Made by a program: the position numbers and the translations under genes
Part shown: positions 18,068 to 26,839 of the stretch, one piece after another
Numbering within the stretch: the first letter of the stretch is position 1
Layout of the letters: each line of letters starts with the position of its first letter
Assembly (NCBI GenBank): GCA_937901435.1
Contig: CALGTJ010000714.1
Span: 8,136 to 72,135, forward strand
Direction of reading: 5' to 3'
Source: an uncultured Rhodobacter sp.
Lineage (GTDB): Bacteria; Pseudomonadota; Alphaproteobacteria; Rhodobacterales; Rhodobacteraceae
Length of the DNA: 64,000 nucleotides
The notes under the pieces: model-generated
Told to the model about the DNA's origin: nothing
What the model saw: only the letters and a program-made list of their open reading frames with translations
The model's database searches: none

Positions 18068-19111
18068 ATGACCCAACGCAGAACACTACTGGGATTTCTG
18101 GGGGGCGCCGCATTGGTGGCCATGTCCGCCACAGGTGCGATGGCGCAAGAGGTGACGCTAAAGCTGGAACACTTCTTGCCTGCGCAGGCCAATGTGCCGC
18201 GTCTGGTGTTGGATGTCTGGGCCGATAAGGTCGAGGCAGAGTCCAACAACCGCATCAAGGTGGACCGCTACGCGACCATGTCGCTGGGCGGCAAGCCACC
18301 AGAGCTTTATGATCACATCTCAGAGGGCATTATCGACGTGGGCTGGACCGTGGTCGGGTACACTCCGGGCCGTTTCCCAAGCACCGAGGTGTTCGAGCTG
18401 CCCTTCATGGTCTCTGATGCCCGCGCCGCGTCTTATGCCTATTGGAAGCTGTATGAAAAATACATGGCCGATGGCGAGTTCAAAGACGTCAAGATGATCG
18501 GCACATGGGTCCATGGCCCCGGCATGTTCCACACATCTGATCCGGTCGAAGTGCCTGCCGACCTTGAGGGGATGAAGATCCGTGGCGGCTCGCGTCTGGT
18601 GAACCAGTTGCTAGAGGCCGTGGGCGCAACCCCTGTCGGGATGCCTGTTCCGGCGGTGTCAGAGGCGCTGTCCAAAGGCGTGATCGACGGCACAACGATC
18701 CCGTGGGAGGTAACCCCGGCGCTGAAAGTGTCGGAACTGGTCGAGAACCATACCGAATTCGAAGGTCCGGCGCTTTATACGCTGACGTTCATCATGGCGA
18801 TGAATCAGGCGAAATATGACAGCCTGCCAGATGATCTCAAGGCGGTGATTGATGCCAATTCCGGTCTGGAAATGTCTGTCTTTGGTGGCGGTACTCAGGC
18901 AGATGCCGATATCCCGGCCCGTCAGATTGCTGTCGACAATGGCAACAACATCATCACCATCAGCGAAGAGCAGGCCGCCGCCGATTGGGGTCCAATCGTG
19001 CAGCCGATCTATGCGACATGGATTGCGGATATGCAGACCAAAGGCATTGACGGTCAGGCGCTGATCGACGAGGCCCGCGCCCTGATGGCCGAATACACCG
19101 CCGCCAACTAA
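18068..19111 (+). CDS. dctP: TRAP transporter solute-binding protein (DctP family)
   Basis: 347 residues from the ATG at 18068 (GGGAGGAAAACG upstream). The N-terminus has a twin-arginine-like signal (TQRRTLLGFLGG, cleavage after AMA). The DctP fold is seen in LKLEHFLP, the ELPFMV region, and MKIRGGSRLVNQ containing the conserved Arg that salt-bridges a substrate carboxylate. It captures an organic acid in the periplasm. The adjacent benzoate-CoA ligase and BoxR-like operators suggest benzoate or a related aromatic acid; the neighbouring sugar-acid genes leave an alternative. Confidence 0.92.
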   Translation: MTQRRTLLGFLGGAALVAMSATGAMAQEVTLKLEHFLPAQANVPRLVLDVWADKVEAESNNRIKVDRYATMSLGGKPPELYDHISEGIIDVGWTVVGYTPGRFPSTEVFELPFMVSDARAASYAYWKLYEKYMADGEFKDVKMIGTWVHGPGMFHTSDPVEVPADLEGMKIRGGSRLVNQLLEAVGATPVGMPVPAVSEALSKGVIDGTTIPWEVTPALKVSELVENHTEFEGPALYTLTFIMAMNQAKYDSLPDDLKAVIDANSGLEMSVFGGGTQADADIPARQIAVDNGNNIITISEEQAAADWGPIVQPIYATWIADMQTKGIDGQALIDEARALMAEYTAAN

Positions 19112-19126
19112 GCGGTGCAGAACGGC

Positions 19127-19160
19127 GGGCCGCGGCGAGACACCTCGCCGCGGCCCTTTT
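19127..19160 (+). terminator. Terminator-like hairpin between dctP and dctQ
   Basis: A perfect 13-bp GC-rich stem (19127-19139 with 19144-19156, 4-nt loop) is followed by TTTT. It sits just after dctP and before the permease genes, so it probably acts as a partial terminator or 3'-end stabiliser that makes the binding protein more abundant than the permeases. Confidence 0.8.
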
Positions 19161-19189
19161 CGACCGCATGAATTTCGGGGAGGGGCCTC

Positions 19190-19774
19190 ATGCACGCGCG
19201 CTTTCTAACTCTGTCACGCATCATGGCCTATCTGGGGGGGATCATGCTGACGGTGCTGATCCTTCTGACCTGTCTGTCGATCTTGGGGCGTCAGTTGAAT
19301 GGTCTGTTTCATGCGATGACGTCGGGTGCGTTTCTGCCCGGTGTCGGCCAATTTTTTCTCGACCTCGGCGTGGGGCCGGTAAATGGTGATTTCGAACTGA
19401 TCGAGGCGGGCGTCGCCTTTTCCATCTTTGCCTTTCTGCCGCTTTGCCAGATCACGGGCGGGCATGCCTCTGTCGATGTCTTCACCGCGCATCTGTCGCG
19501 CCGTGCGAACCGCGTTTTGCGGATGCTCGCCGAGGTGGCCTTTGCCTTTGTGCTGGTGATGATCGCGGTGCAGCTTTACCACGGAATGCAAAGCAAGATC
19601 AGCTCTGGTCAGACCACCTTTCTGATCGAGTTTCCGGTCTGGTGGGCCTATGCGCTTAGCCTTGTGGGCGCGGCCGTTGCGGCGATTGTCGGGGTCTACG
19701 TGGCCCTTGCGCGGGTTGGTGAGGCCCTGACTGACACGGATATCATTCCCGAAGAGATGGGTGCAGAGCATTGA
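19190..19774 (+). CDS. dctQ: TRAP transporter small permease (DctQ)
   Basis: 194 residues with four transmembrane helices, preceded by GGGGAGGGGCCTC. The order (binding protein, small permease, large permease) and the VDVFTAHLSRRANRVLRML segment between helices 2 and 3 fit the DctQ family. It stabilises the large permease in the inner membrane. Its stop overlaps the next gene's start. Confidence 0.88.
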   Translation: MHARFLTLSRIMAYLGGIMLTVLILLTCLSILGRQLNGLFHAMTSGAFLPGVGQFFLDLGVGPVNGDFELIEAGVAFSIFAFLPLCQITGGHASVDVFTAHLSRRANRVLRMLAEVAFAFVLVMIAVQLYHGMQSKISSGQTTFLIEFPVWWAYALSLVGAAVAAIVGVYVALARVGEALTDTDIIPEEMGAEH

Positions 19775-21267
19775 GTGACATTGCAATTGGCATCTGGTCC
19801 TTTCCGGCGCTGCTGTTCCTGATTTTTCTGCGGGTGCCGATTGGCCTTGCGATGTTTCTGGCGGGGTTTGTCGGCCTGATCCTTGTGACGGGGGACGCAA
19901 ATATCCCATTCGCGCGGATGAAATCCGAGACCTTTGGCACCTTTTCCAGCTACTCGCTGACGATCATTCCGATGTTCCTGCTGATGGGCCATTTCGCAAC
20001 GTTGGGCGGCATGTCTCAGGCGTTGTTCAAGGCTGCCGAAGGCTGGCTGGGACACCGCAGGGGCGGTGTCGCCATGGCTGCTATCGGGGCCTGTGCCGGA
20101 TTTGGTGCAATCTGCGGCTCGTCACTGGCGACCGCTGCCACGATGAGCCGCGTTGCCCTGCCAGAAATGCGCAAATATGGTTATGCGGGCGGGTTTTCGA
20201 CGGCGACCCTTGCGGCGGGGGGCACGCTGGGCATTCTGATCCCGCCCTCTGTGGTACTTGTGATCTATGCCATCCTGACGGAACAGAACATTGCCAAGCT
20301 GTTTCTCGCGGCTTTCATTCCGGGGATCATCGCGGCCCTTGGCTATGTGGCGGCGATCTCGATCTATGTGCGGATCTATCCGGCCTCGGCCGGTGTGCGC
20401 CCGCGGGTGCCCTATTCCGAGCGTCTGGTCGCGCTGATTGCGGTCTGGCCCGTCTTGTTGGTCTTTGCGCTTGTGGTTGGTGGGATCTATGGCGGGCTTT
20501 TCACCCCGACCGAGGGCGCGGCGGTCGGCGCGCTGGGCACCGGGGTTATCGCATGGGCCAACAAGGGGCTGAATTGGCAGACCTTGGGGGAAAGCTTTTA
20601 CGTGACTGCCCGTTCGACCGCGATGATCTTTTTCATCGTGCTGGGCGCGGGGTTCTACAACGGCTTTCTGGCGCTGACCCAAGTGCCGCAAGAGATTGCG
20701 GCCTATGTGGTGGAACAGGGGTTCAGCCCCTATATGGTGCTGATTTTTATCCTGATATTCTACCTGATCCTTGGCTGCCTGATGGACAGCCTGTCGATGA
20801 TCCTGCTGACCATCCCGATCTTTTGGCCAGTGATGCTGGAACTTGATTTCGGCATGATCACCTTGGCCGAACTGCACGCCGAAAAGGCGGCAGAGGCCAT
20901 TCGAAACGGGATCGAAGTCGCGCCCGAAATGCTGCGAAGTATTCAGGATTCGCTGGCCGCGGGGATCGAGTTGACACGCGACCAGACCAAGGCGCTGGAG
21001 TTGCGCGGTGTGACCAAGGGTGCGCTGAACCGGCTGAACACCGAACAAGTGGCGATCTGGTTTGGCATCCTTGTGCTGATCGTGGTCGAGGTCGGCCTGA
21101 TCACGCCCCCTGTGGGGATGAACCTGTTCATTATCAACGCAATGGATCGCAAAACCCCGATGAGCGAGACCTACAAGGCGGTGCTGTTCTTTGTGGCCTC
21201 GGATCTGGTGCGCGTTGTGCTGTTGCTGCTCTTTCCGGCGATCACGCTGTTCCTGATTCCTTGGTGA
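19771..21267 (+). CDS. dctM: TRAP transporter large permease (DctM) with a ~65-residue insertion
   Basis: 498 residues from a TTG overlapping the dctQ stop by 4 nt (TTGA), so it is probably translationally coupled. It is a 12-TM sodium-coupled permease of the IT superfamily, with GGTLGILIPPS and the matching VGLITPPVGMNLF motif of the second half. The usual length is about 425-440. The excess is a hydrophilic, helix-rich segment at about residues 363-427, inserted between the PIFWPVMLELDF loop and the IWFGILV helix. Transport should work in concert with DctP/DctQ. Confidence 0.9.
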   Translation: MSDIAIGIWSFPALLFLIFLRVPIGLAMFLAGFVGLILVTGDANIPFARMKSETFGTFSSYSLTIIPMFLLMGHFATLGGMSQALFKAAEGWLGHRRGGVAMAAIGACAGFGAICGSSLATAATMSRVALPEMRKYGYAGGFSTATLAAGGTLGILIPPSVVLVIYAILTEQNIAKLFLAAFIPGIIAALGYVAAISIYVRIYPASAGVRPRVPYSERLVALIAVWPVLLVFALVVGGIYGGLFTPTEGAAVGALGTGVIAWANKGLNWQTLGESFYVTARSTAMIFFIVLGAGFYNGFLALTQVPQEIAAYVVEQGFSPYMVLIFILIFYLILGCLMDSLSMILLTIPIFWPVMLELDFGMITLAELHAEKAAEAIRNGIEVAPEMLRSIQDSLAAGIELTRDQTKALELRGVTKGALNRLNTEQVAIWFGILVLIVVEVGLITPPVGMNLFIINAMDRKTPMSETYKAVLFFVASDLVRVVLLLLFPAITLFLIPW

Positions 21268-21322
21268 AACCTGTCGGTGTGTCGGATGGATGCACCAGCC
21301 CTTTGACGTGGAGTAAAGGCTT

Positions 21323-22087
21323 ATGAATATTGATGGACAAGTGGCGCTGGTGACAGGTGGCGGTAGCGGTCTGGGGGCGGCCACGGCGCGGCATCTGGCC
21401 GAAAAAGGCGCGCAGGTCGCGGTTCTGGATTACGACGGGGACCGGGCCAATACGGTGGCCCAAGAGATCGGTGGATATTCGATTCAGGCCGATGTGACAG
21501 AGAGCGAGCAGGTCGCCGCCGGGGTGACCTCTGCCATGGCGCGCTTTGGCGAGGCGCCGCGGATCGTGGTCAATTGCGCGGGTGTCGGCATGGCAGCGCG
21601 GATCGTTGGGCGCGAAGGCAAGCTGTCCTTGCATGTGTTTGAACGGGTGATGAAAGTGAACCTGTTCGGGACATATTACGTCATGTCCTATGCCGCGCAG
21701 GCGATGATGGATTTGCCACCTTTGGAAACCACAGAGCGGGGTGTGATCATCAACACGGCCTCGGCGGCCTATGAGGACGGGCAGTTGGGGCAGGCGGCCT
21801 ATTCGGCGTCCAAGGGCGCCATCGCGTCGATGTGTCTGCCCGCGGCGCGGGAGTTTGCCAAGCCCGGTATCCGCGTCATGGCGATTGCGCCGGGGCTGTT
21901 TTACACGCCGATGATGGAAGGATTGCCCGCCGAAACCACCGAAGCGATCACCGCGAATATACCCTTTCCGGCAAGGTTGGGGGATCCCGCCGAGTTTGGA
22001 CAATTGGTGGGGCAGATCGTTGAGAATGCGTATTTGAACGGGACGGTAATCCGGCTGGATGGGGCCGTGCGGTTGCCGCCTCGGTGA
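21323..22087 (+). CDS. SDR family dehydrogenase, 3-hydroxyacyl-CoA dehydrogenase type II-like
   Basis: 254 residues with TGGGSGLGAATA (NAD-binding), NCAGVGMA, NTASAAYEDG and the catalytic YSASK. The long insertion around RIVGREGKLSLHVFERVMKV and the C-terminal FPARLGDPAEF segment resemble HSD10-type 3-hydroxyacyl-CoA dehydrogenases. Between the TRAP genes and benzoate-CoA ligase, it may oxidise a 3-hydroxyacyl-CoA formed after ring cleavage (for example 3-hydroxyadipyl-CoA). That role is inferred from context. Confidence 0.82.
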   Translation: MNIDGQVALVTGGGSGLGAATARHLAEKGAQVAVLDYDGDRANTVAQEIGGYSIQADVTESEQVAAGVTSAMARFGEAPRIVVNCAGVGMAARIVGREGKLSLHVFERVMKVNLFGTYYVMSYAAQAMMDLPPLETTERGVIINTASAAYEDGQLGQAAYSASKGAIASMCLPAAREFAKPGIRVMAIAPGLFYTPMMEGLPAETTEAITANIPFPARLGDPAEFGQLVGQIVENAYLNGTVIRLDGAVRLPPR

Positions 22088-22193
22088 GGGTGGCCCGTTA
22101 AGCTGGCCAGCTAATTAGGGAGGACCCCCTTCTTCGCCCTTGCGGGCGGCGGCGGGGTGGGAGGACACGACACGGCAGGGGAGGGCCACGTCG

Positions 22194-23726
22194 ATGAACA
22201 TGAACGCAGCAAGCTGGTTTGTAGATCGGCAGTTGGACGAGGGACGCGGCGCAAAGGTTGCGTTTCGTGAGGCAGCAGGATCGAAGCGCAGCCTGACCTA
22301 CGGCGAGCTTGCCAGCACGTCGGGGCAGGTGGCCGGTGCCTTGCTGCGCGCAGGTGTGCGGCGCGAGGACCGCGCGGCGATGTTCGTGCTGGATCAGATC
22401 GAATTTCCCCAGATCTTTTGGGGGGCGCTCAAGGCAGGTGTTGTTCCGGTTCCGCTGAACACTTTACTGGCGACCTCTGTCTATCAAGTGATCCTGCAAG
22501 ACAGCCGTGCCAGTGTCGCCTTTGTGTCCGAAGAGCTGTTGCCTGTGGTTCTGCCTGCCACGCGGGATTGCCCGGATCTGCGGCAGATCATTGTCATTGG
22601 CGGGGCTGTCGAGGGCACCACGGGGTTCACAGATTTCCTGCACGGCGCGCAAGAGCGGCCTGCGGTTGAATGCTGCGCGGATGAGGTGGCGTTTTGGCTT
22701 TATTCATCTGGATCGACGGGTCAGCCCAAGGGGGTGCGACACGTCCATAGTGCGATGCGGGCCACCTGCGAGACCTATGGCGCGAAGGTGTTGCAGATCC
22801 GAGAGAGCGACAGTGTGTTCTCTGCGGCCAAGCTGTTCTTTGCCTATGGTCTTGGCAATGGCATGACCTTTCCCATGTCGGTTGGTGCCACGGCGATCCT
22901 CTACAATGCGCGTCCGACGCCCGATACGATGTCTGCCGTGCTGGAGGCTGAAAAGCCGACGATTTTCTGCGGGGTTCCGACGCTTTATGGGGCGATGATC
23001 AATATGTGGGAAACACAGGGTCGTCATCCGGACGCACCGTTGCGCATCTGTATCTCGGCCGGAGAGGCCCTGCCCGCAGAGATCGGGCGCAAGTGGCAGG
23101 GTCTTTGGGGTGTCGATATTCTGGACGGAGTCGGGTCGACCGAGATGTTGCACATCTTTTTATCCAATGCGCCGGGTGATGTGGAATACGGCACCTCTGG
23201 CACCGCTGTGCCGGGCTATGAGATTCGGCTGGTGGACGAGACAGGGGCCGAGGTTGCACCTGGTGAGGTGGGCGAGTTGCTGGTGCGGGGGGCGTCCTCT
23301 GCGGCCGACTACTGGAACCAGCGCGGCAAGTCGCGCGGCACGTTCGAGGGCGAATGGACCCGCACGGGTGACAAATACGAACGCGCCGCGAATGGCCGGA
23401 TGATCTACTGCGGGCGCACCGATGATATGTTCAAGGTCTCTGGCATCTGGGTCAGCCCGTTCGAGGTGGAACAGGCGCTGATCAGCCATGCCGCCGTGCT
23501 GGAGGCTGCGGTCGTTGCCAAGCGCGACGAAGAGGGTCTGGAAAAACCCAAGGCTTTTGTGGTGCTTAAACCCGGTCAAGAGGCCAGTGCGGTGGATGGG
23601 CTGAAAGAACATGTGCAGAACAAGATTGGCAAATGGAAATACCCGCGTTGGATCGAGGTGGTCGAAGATCTGCCAAAGACGGCCACAGGCAAAATCCAAC
23701 GTTTCAAACTGAGAGAGGGGGCGTGA
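22194..23726 (+). CDS. bclA: Benzoate-CoA ligase
   Basis: 510 residues from the ATG at 22194 (GGGGAGGGCC upstream). It is an ANL-superfamily adenylating enzyme: P-loop-like YSSGSTGQPKGV, then LFFAYGLGNGMTFP, GVGSTEMLHIF and the C-terminal KTATGKIQR with the catalytic lysine. The GVGSTEMLHIFLSN segment and length match benzoate/4-hydroxybenzoate-CoA ligases. It activates benzoate with ATP and CoA, supplying BoxAB. Its stop overlaps the next gene (ATGA). Confidence 0.9.
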   Translation: MNMNAASWFVDRQLDEGRGAKVAFREAAGSKRSLTYGELASTSGQVAGALLRAGVRREDRAAMFVLDQIEFPQIFWGALKAGVVPVPLNTLLATSVYQVILQDSRASVAFVSEELLPVVLPATRDCPDLRQIIVIGGAVEGTTGFTDFLHGAQERPAVECCADEVAFWLYSSGSTGQPKGVRHVHSAMRATCETYGAKVLQIRESDSVFSAAKLFFAYGLGNGMTFPMSVGATAILYNARPTPDTMSAVLEAEKPTIFCGVPTLYGAMINMWETQGRHPDAPLRICISAGEALPAEIGRKWQGLWGVDILDGVGSTEMLHIFLSNAPGDVEYGTSGTAVPGYEIRLVDETGAEVAPGEVGELLVRGASSAADYWNQRGKSRGTFEGEWTRTGDKYERAANGRMIYCGRTDDMFKVSGIWVSPFEVEQALISHAAVLEAAVVAKRDEEGLEKPKAFVVLKPGQEASAVDGLKEHVQNKIGKWKYPRWIEVVEDLPKTATGKIQRFKLREGA

Positions 23727-24532
23727 TGGCCAAGTGGAGTGCAGAGGGTACGCTAAAGGCCGGGGGCAAAAACCTTGAATACCGCTGCTCTGGGCCGGCT
23801 CCGGATCAGGCGATGACCATTGTGCTGCTGCACGAGGGTCTTGGCTGCGCTGCGCTTTGGCGGGACTTTACCGAAAAGCTGGCGCAGGCGACCGGCATGG
23901 GTGTCGTGACCTATTCGCGCGCGGGGTATGGCGGGTCCGACCCTGCCGATCTGCCCCGTCCGCTGACCTATATGACCCACGAGGCGATGGATGTGCTGCC
24001 GCAGGTGCTGGATGCTGTGGGCGTTGACCGCTGTATCTTGATTGGACACAGCGACGGGGCGACCATTGCCGCGATCTATGCGGGCAGTATCGAAGATTTC
24101 CGGGTGCGGGGCCTTGCCCTGATGGCGCCGCATTTCTTTACCGAAGAGATGGGGCTGGCTGAGATTGCCAAGGCACGCGACGCCTTTGCCACTGGGGATC
24201 TGGCCGAACGCATGGGCAAATATCACTGCGATCCAGAGGCGACGTTTCGCGGCTGGAATGATGTCTGGCTTGATCCCGGTTTCAAGGATTGGAATGTGGC
24301 TGAGGTCATCGACTATCTGCGCATCCCGACGCTGGCTATTCAGGGGCGCGAGGATCAATACGGCACGCTGGCGCAGATTGCCGAAATAGAGGACAGGTCT
24401 TACGCGCCCGTTGAGACGCTGGTCCTTGATGACTGCCGTCACGCCCCGCATGTGGATCAGCCGCAGGCCGTGTTGGACGCTGTCGCCGAATTCGCCGCAC
24501 GTCTGGAACGGATCGAAGCGGCGGTTGTCTAG
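23726..24532 (+). CDS. Alpha/beta hydrolase of the box cluster
   Basis: 268 residues; the ATG overlaps the ligase stop. The fold is recognisable from LLHEGLGCAALW, the nucleophile elbow GHSDGA (Ser), and the C-terminal DDCRHAPHVDQP with the likely catalytic His. Similar hydrolases occur in box-type benzoate clusters. It could hydrolyse a CoA-ester or lactone side product, but no substrate can be read from the sequence. Confidence 0.85.
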   Translation: MAKWSAEGTLKAGGKNLEYRCSGPAPDQAMTIVLLHEGLGCAALWRDFTEKLAQATGMGVVTYSRAGYGGSDPADLPRPLTYMTHEAMDVLPQVLDAVGVDRCILIGHSDGATIAAIYAGSIEDFRVRGLALMAPHFFTEEMGLAEIAKARDAFATGDLAERMGKYHCDPEATFRGWNDVWLDPGFKDWNVAEVIDYLRIPTLAIQGREDQYGTLAQIAEIEDRSYAPVETLVLDDCRHAPHVDQPQAVLDAVAEFAARLERIEAAVV

Positions 24533-24537
24533 ACGGC

Positions 24538-25026
24538 ATGACAGATGCGTCTATACCTCTGCCGCTGCACGCCTATGTGCCCGGGGTGAACGCGCGTCCC
24601 GCCGAGGGGGCATTTGACGCGATCCGCGAAACCGTGGCTGCGGGTATGACAGAGGCAGAGTTGGCCGCGACGCAGGCATTTCGCACTGGATTGATTTATC
24701 TGGACTCAGGGTATTTCTGGGAAGCCCACGAGGTGTTGGAGCCGGTCTGGATGGTATGCCCTGAACAGAGTGCGGCGCGACAAGTGGTGCAGGGCCTGAT
24801 CCAACTTGCCAACGCCAATTTGAAAGTGCTGATGCGCCGTCCCCGTGCGGTGTTGCGGCTATGCGATATTGCACGGGGACATTTTGAGAGAGCCATGGAT
24901 TTGGGCGGCGAGCATGTGATGCATATTGGGATCGCAGAGAGACTCGCGCAGGTTGAGGCTCTGAAACTGGAACAAAATGTGCATTATAGTGCAATAAATA
25001 TGCCAATAATAGAGGCTGATGTATGA
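24538..25026 (+). CDS. DUF309 domain protein
   Basis: 162 residues, 5 nt after the hydrolase. The motif GYFWEAHEVLEPVW, followed by QVVQGLIQLANANLK, is the hallmark of the all-helical DUF309 family, whose function is unknown. The last codons are AT-rich and contain a TGCA-N6-TGCA element (24980-24993), so the gene end doubles as upstream control sequence for boxC. Confidence 0.85.
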   Translation: MTDASIPLPLHAYVPGVNARPAEGAFDAIRETVAAGMTEAELAATQAFRTGLIYLDSGYFWEAHEVLEPVWMVCPEQSAARQVVQGLIQLANANLKVLMRRPRAVLRLCDIARGHFERAMDLGGEHVMHIGIAERLAQVEALKLEQNVHYSAINMPIIEADV

Positions 25027-25095
25027 ATTTGCCAAAATATAGCATTATTATGCATGAAATGATTGACGCAACTGGAAAGATAGCATATACGTGCT
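24980..25095 (+). promoter_or_regulatory. boxC promoter with three BoxR-like operators
   Basis: A good sigma-70 promoter is present: TTGACG (25063-25068), 17-nt spacer, TATACG (25086-25091). Three operator-like elements surround it: TGCA-TTATAG-TGCA (24980-24993), AGCA-TTATTA-TGCA (25041-25054) and the palindrome AGCA-TATACG-TGCT (25082-25095), which encloses the -10 box. Repressor bound at the last element would block RNA polymerase. The layout resembles the multi-operator arrangement known for BzdR/BoxR promoters. Confidence 0.72.
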
Positions 25096-25122
25096 GTCAT
25101 CAAGAGACCGAAGGAACACCCC

Positions 25123-26781
25123 ATGAGCAAGGTCATCGAGTTTCAGACCGACCCCGGTGCCTACCGCCACTGGCGTGTGGACTATGAGGGCGCGGTTGCG
25201 AATCTCTATATGGATGTGGACGAGGATGGCGGCTTGTTCGAGGGCTATCAGCTAAAGCTGAACTCGTATGATCTGGGCGTGGATATCGAGCTTGCCGATA
25301 TCGTGCAGCGGATGCGATTTGAACATCCCGAGGTCAAAGTGGTGGTCATGCAGTCGGGCAAGGACCGCGTCTTTTGTGCGGGCGCGAATATCCGGATGCT
25401 GGGCGGTGCGGCGCACAGCCATAAGGTGAATTTCTGCAAATTCACCAACGAGACCCGCAATACATTCGAGGCGGCCGAGGCCGACAGCGGTCAGAAATAC
25501 ATCGTCGCTGTAAAAGGTGCCTGTGCGGGCGGCGGGTATGAACTGGCGCTGGCCTGCAACTACATCATGCTGACGGACGACAGCACGTCCTCGGTGGCGT
25601 TGCCAGAGGTGCCCCTGCTGGCGGTTTTGCCCGGCACCGGTGGTCTGACCCGGATCACCGACAAACGCAAGTTGCGCCGGGATCGCGCGGATATCTTTTG
25701 CTCGACTGAAGAGGGCATCAAGGGCAAGAAGGCGAAGGACTGGAACCTTGTGGACGAGGTTGTCGCCAACTCTAAATTCGACGCCACGGTGCAAGAGCGG
25801 GCGCGTGACTTTGCTCGGGCGTCGAATAAACCGGATGTGACCGAGGGCATCAAACTATCCCCGCTCAAGAAGACCGTGACCGACGACGCGATCATTTATT
25901 CGCTGGTCGAGGTCGTGCTGGACCGTGCGGCGCGACGCGCGACGATCACTTTGCATGGCCCGGACGAACCTGTGCCCGCTGACATGGATGCCTTTACCGC
26001 GCAGGGCGATCAGGCCTATATGCTGCGCCTCGCCCGAGAGTTGGACGACGCGATCCTGCATTTGCGCCTTAACGAGATGGAGGCCGGTCTGCTGGTGTTC
26101 CGCGCTCAGGGCGACGCCGATCTGTTCGCGGCGCACGAGGCGCTGCTGGCCGAAAACGCCGATCATTGGTTGGCCAATGAAGTACGCCACTATTGGAAGC
26201 GGATCCTGAAACGCATCGACGTCACGTCCCGTTCCATGATTGCCTTGGTCGAACATGGCAGTTGCTTTGTCGGTGTGCTGGCAGAGGTCCTGTTTTCAGT
26301 GGATCGCAGCTACATGATGGTAGACGAGTTCGACGGCGACAACCGCCCCATGGCCGTGATCACGCTGACAGAGGCGAATTTTGGCCCCTATCCCATGGGC
26401 AACGGGTTGACCCGGCTTCAAACCCGCTTTCTTGGTGATCCCGATCATCCCGCCGCGCTTGAGGCGCACAAAGGCGAGGCGATCGAGGCTGAAGACGCCG
26501 ACGCGCTGGGCCTTGTGACGATGATCCTCGACGACATCGATTGGGACGACGAGATTCGCATTTTTATGGAAGAGCGCGCCTCGTTCAGCCCCGACGCGAT
26601 GACGGGGATGGAGGCGAATTTGCGGTTTGCTGGCCCCGAGACGATGGAAACCCGGATATTTGGCCGCCTGACCGCATGGCAGAACTGGATTTTCAACCGA
26701 CCCAATGCGGTGGGTGAAGAAGGCGCGCTGCAACGCTACGGCACGGGTCAACGCGGTAATTATGATATGGAACGGGTGTGA
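25123..26781 (+). CDS. boxC: 2,3-Epoxybenzoyl-CoA dihydrolase (benzoyl-CoA-dihydrodiol lyase)
   Basis: 552 residues, close to the usual ~555 for BoxC. It belongs to the crotonase superfamily: the N-terminal half carries VVVMQSGKDRVFCAGANIRML and KGACAGGGYELALACN (oxyanion-hole segments), and a second crotonase-like half follows. BoxC opens the ring of 2,3-epoxybenzoyl-CoA hydrolytically to 3,4-dehydroadipyl-CoA semialdehyde with release of formate. It is the first gene after the regulated promoter at 25063-25091. Confidence 0.95.
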   Translation: MSKVIEFQTDPGAYRHWRVDYEGAVANLYMDVDEDGGLFEGYQLKLNSYDLGVDIELADIVQRMRFEHPEVKVVVMQSGKDRVFCAGANIRMLGGAAHSHKVNFCKFTNETRNTFEAAEADSGQKYIVAVKGACAGGGYELALACNYIMLTDDSTSSVALPEVPLLAVLPGTGGLTRITDKRKLRRDRADIFCSTEEGIKGKKAKDWNLVDEVVANSKFDATVQERARDFARASNKPDVTEGIKLSPLKKTVTDDAIIYSLVEVVLDRAARRATITLHGPDEPVPADMDAFTAQGDQAYMLRLARELDDAILHLRLNEMEAGLLVFRAQGDADLFAAHEALLAENADHWLANEVRHYWKRILKRIDVTSRSMIALVEHGSCFVGVLAEVLFSVDRSYMMVDEFDGDNRPMAVITLTEANFGPYPMGNGLTRLQTRFLGDPDHPAALEAHKGEAIEAEDADALGLVTMILDDIDWDDEIRIFMEERASFSPDAMTGMEANLRFAGPETMETRIFGRLTAWQNWIFNRPNAVGEEGALQRYGTGQRGNYDMERV

Positions 26782-26839
26782 TCCGACCGAATTTTCGTCA
26801 AAAATTCATGCCCCGCACACTCCGAGAGGGAAACCCAAG

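Noticed and set aside
20122..21384. 420-codon open frame antisense to dctM
   Set aside because: It is a GC-driven shadow of the dctM frame: its translation is rich in His, Gln, Arg and Asp with no domain, and it lacks a ribosome site.
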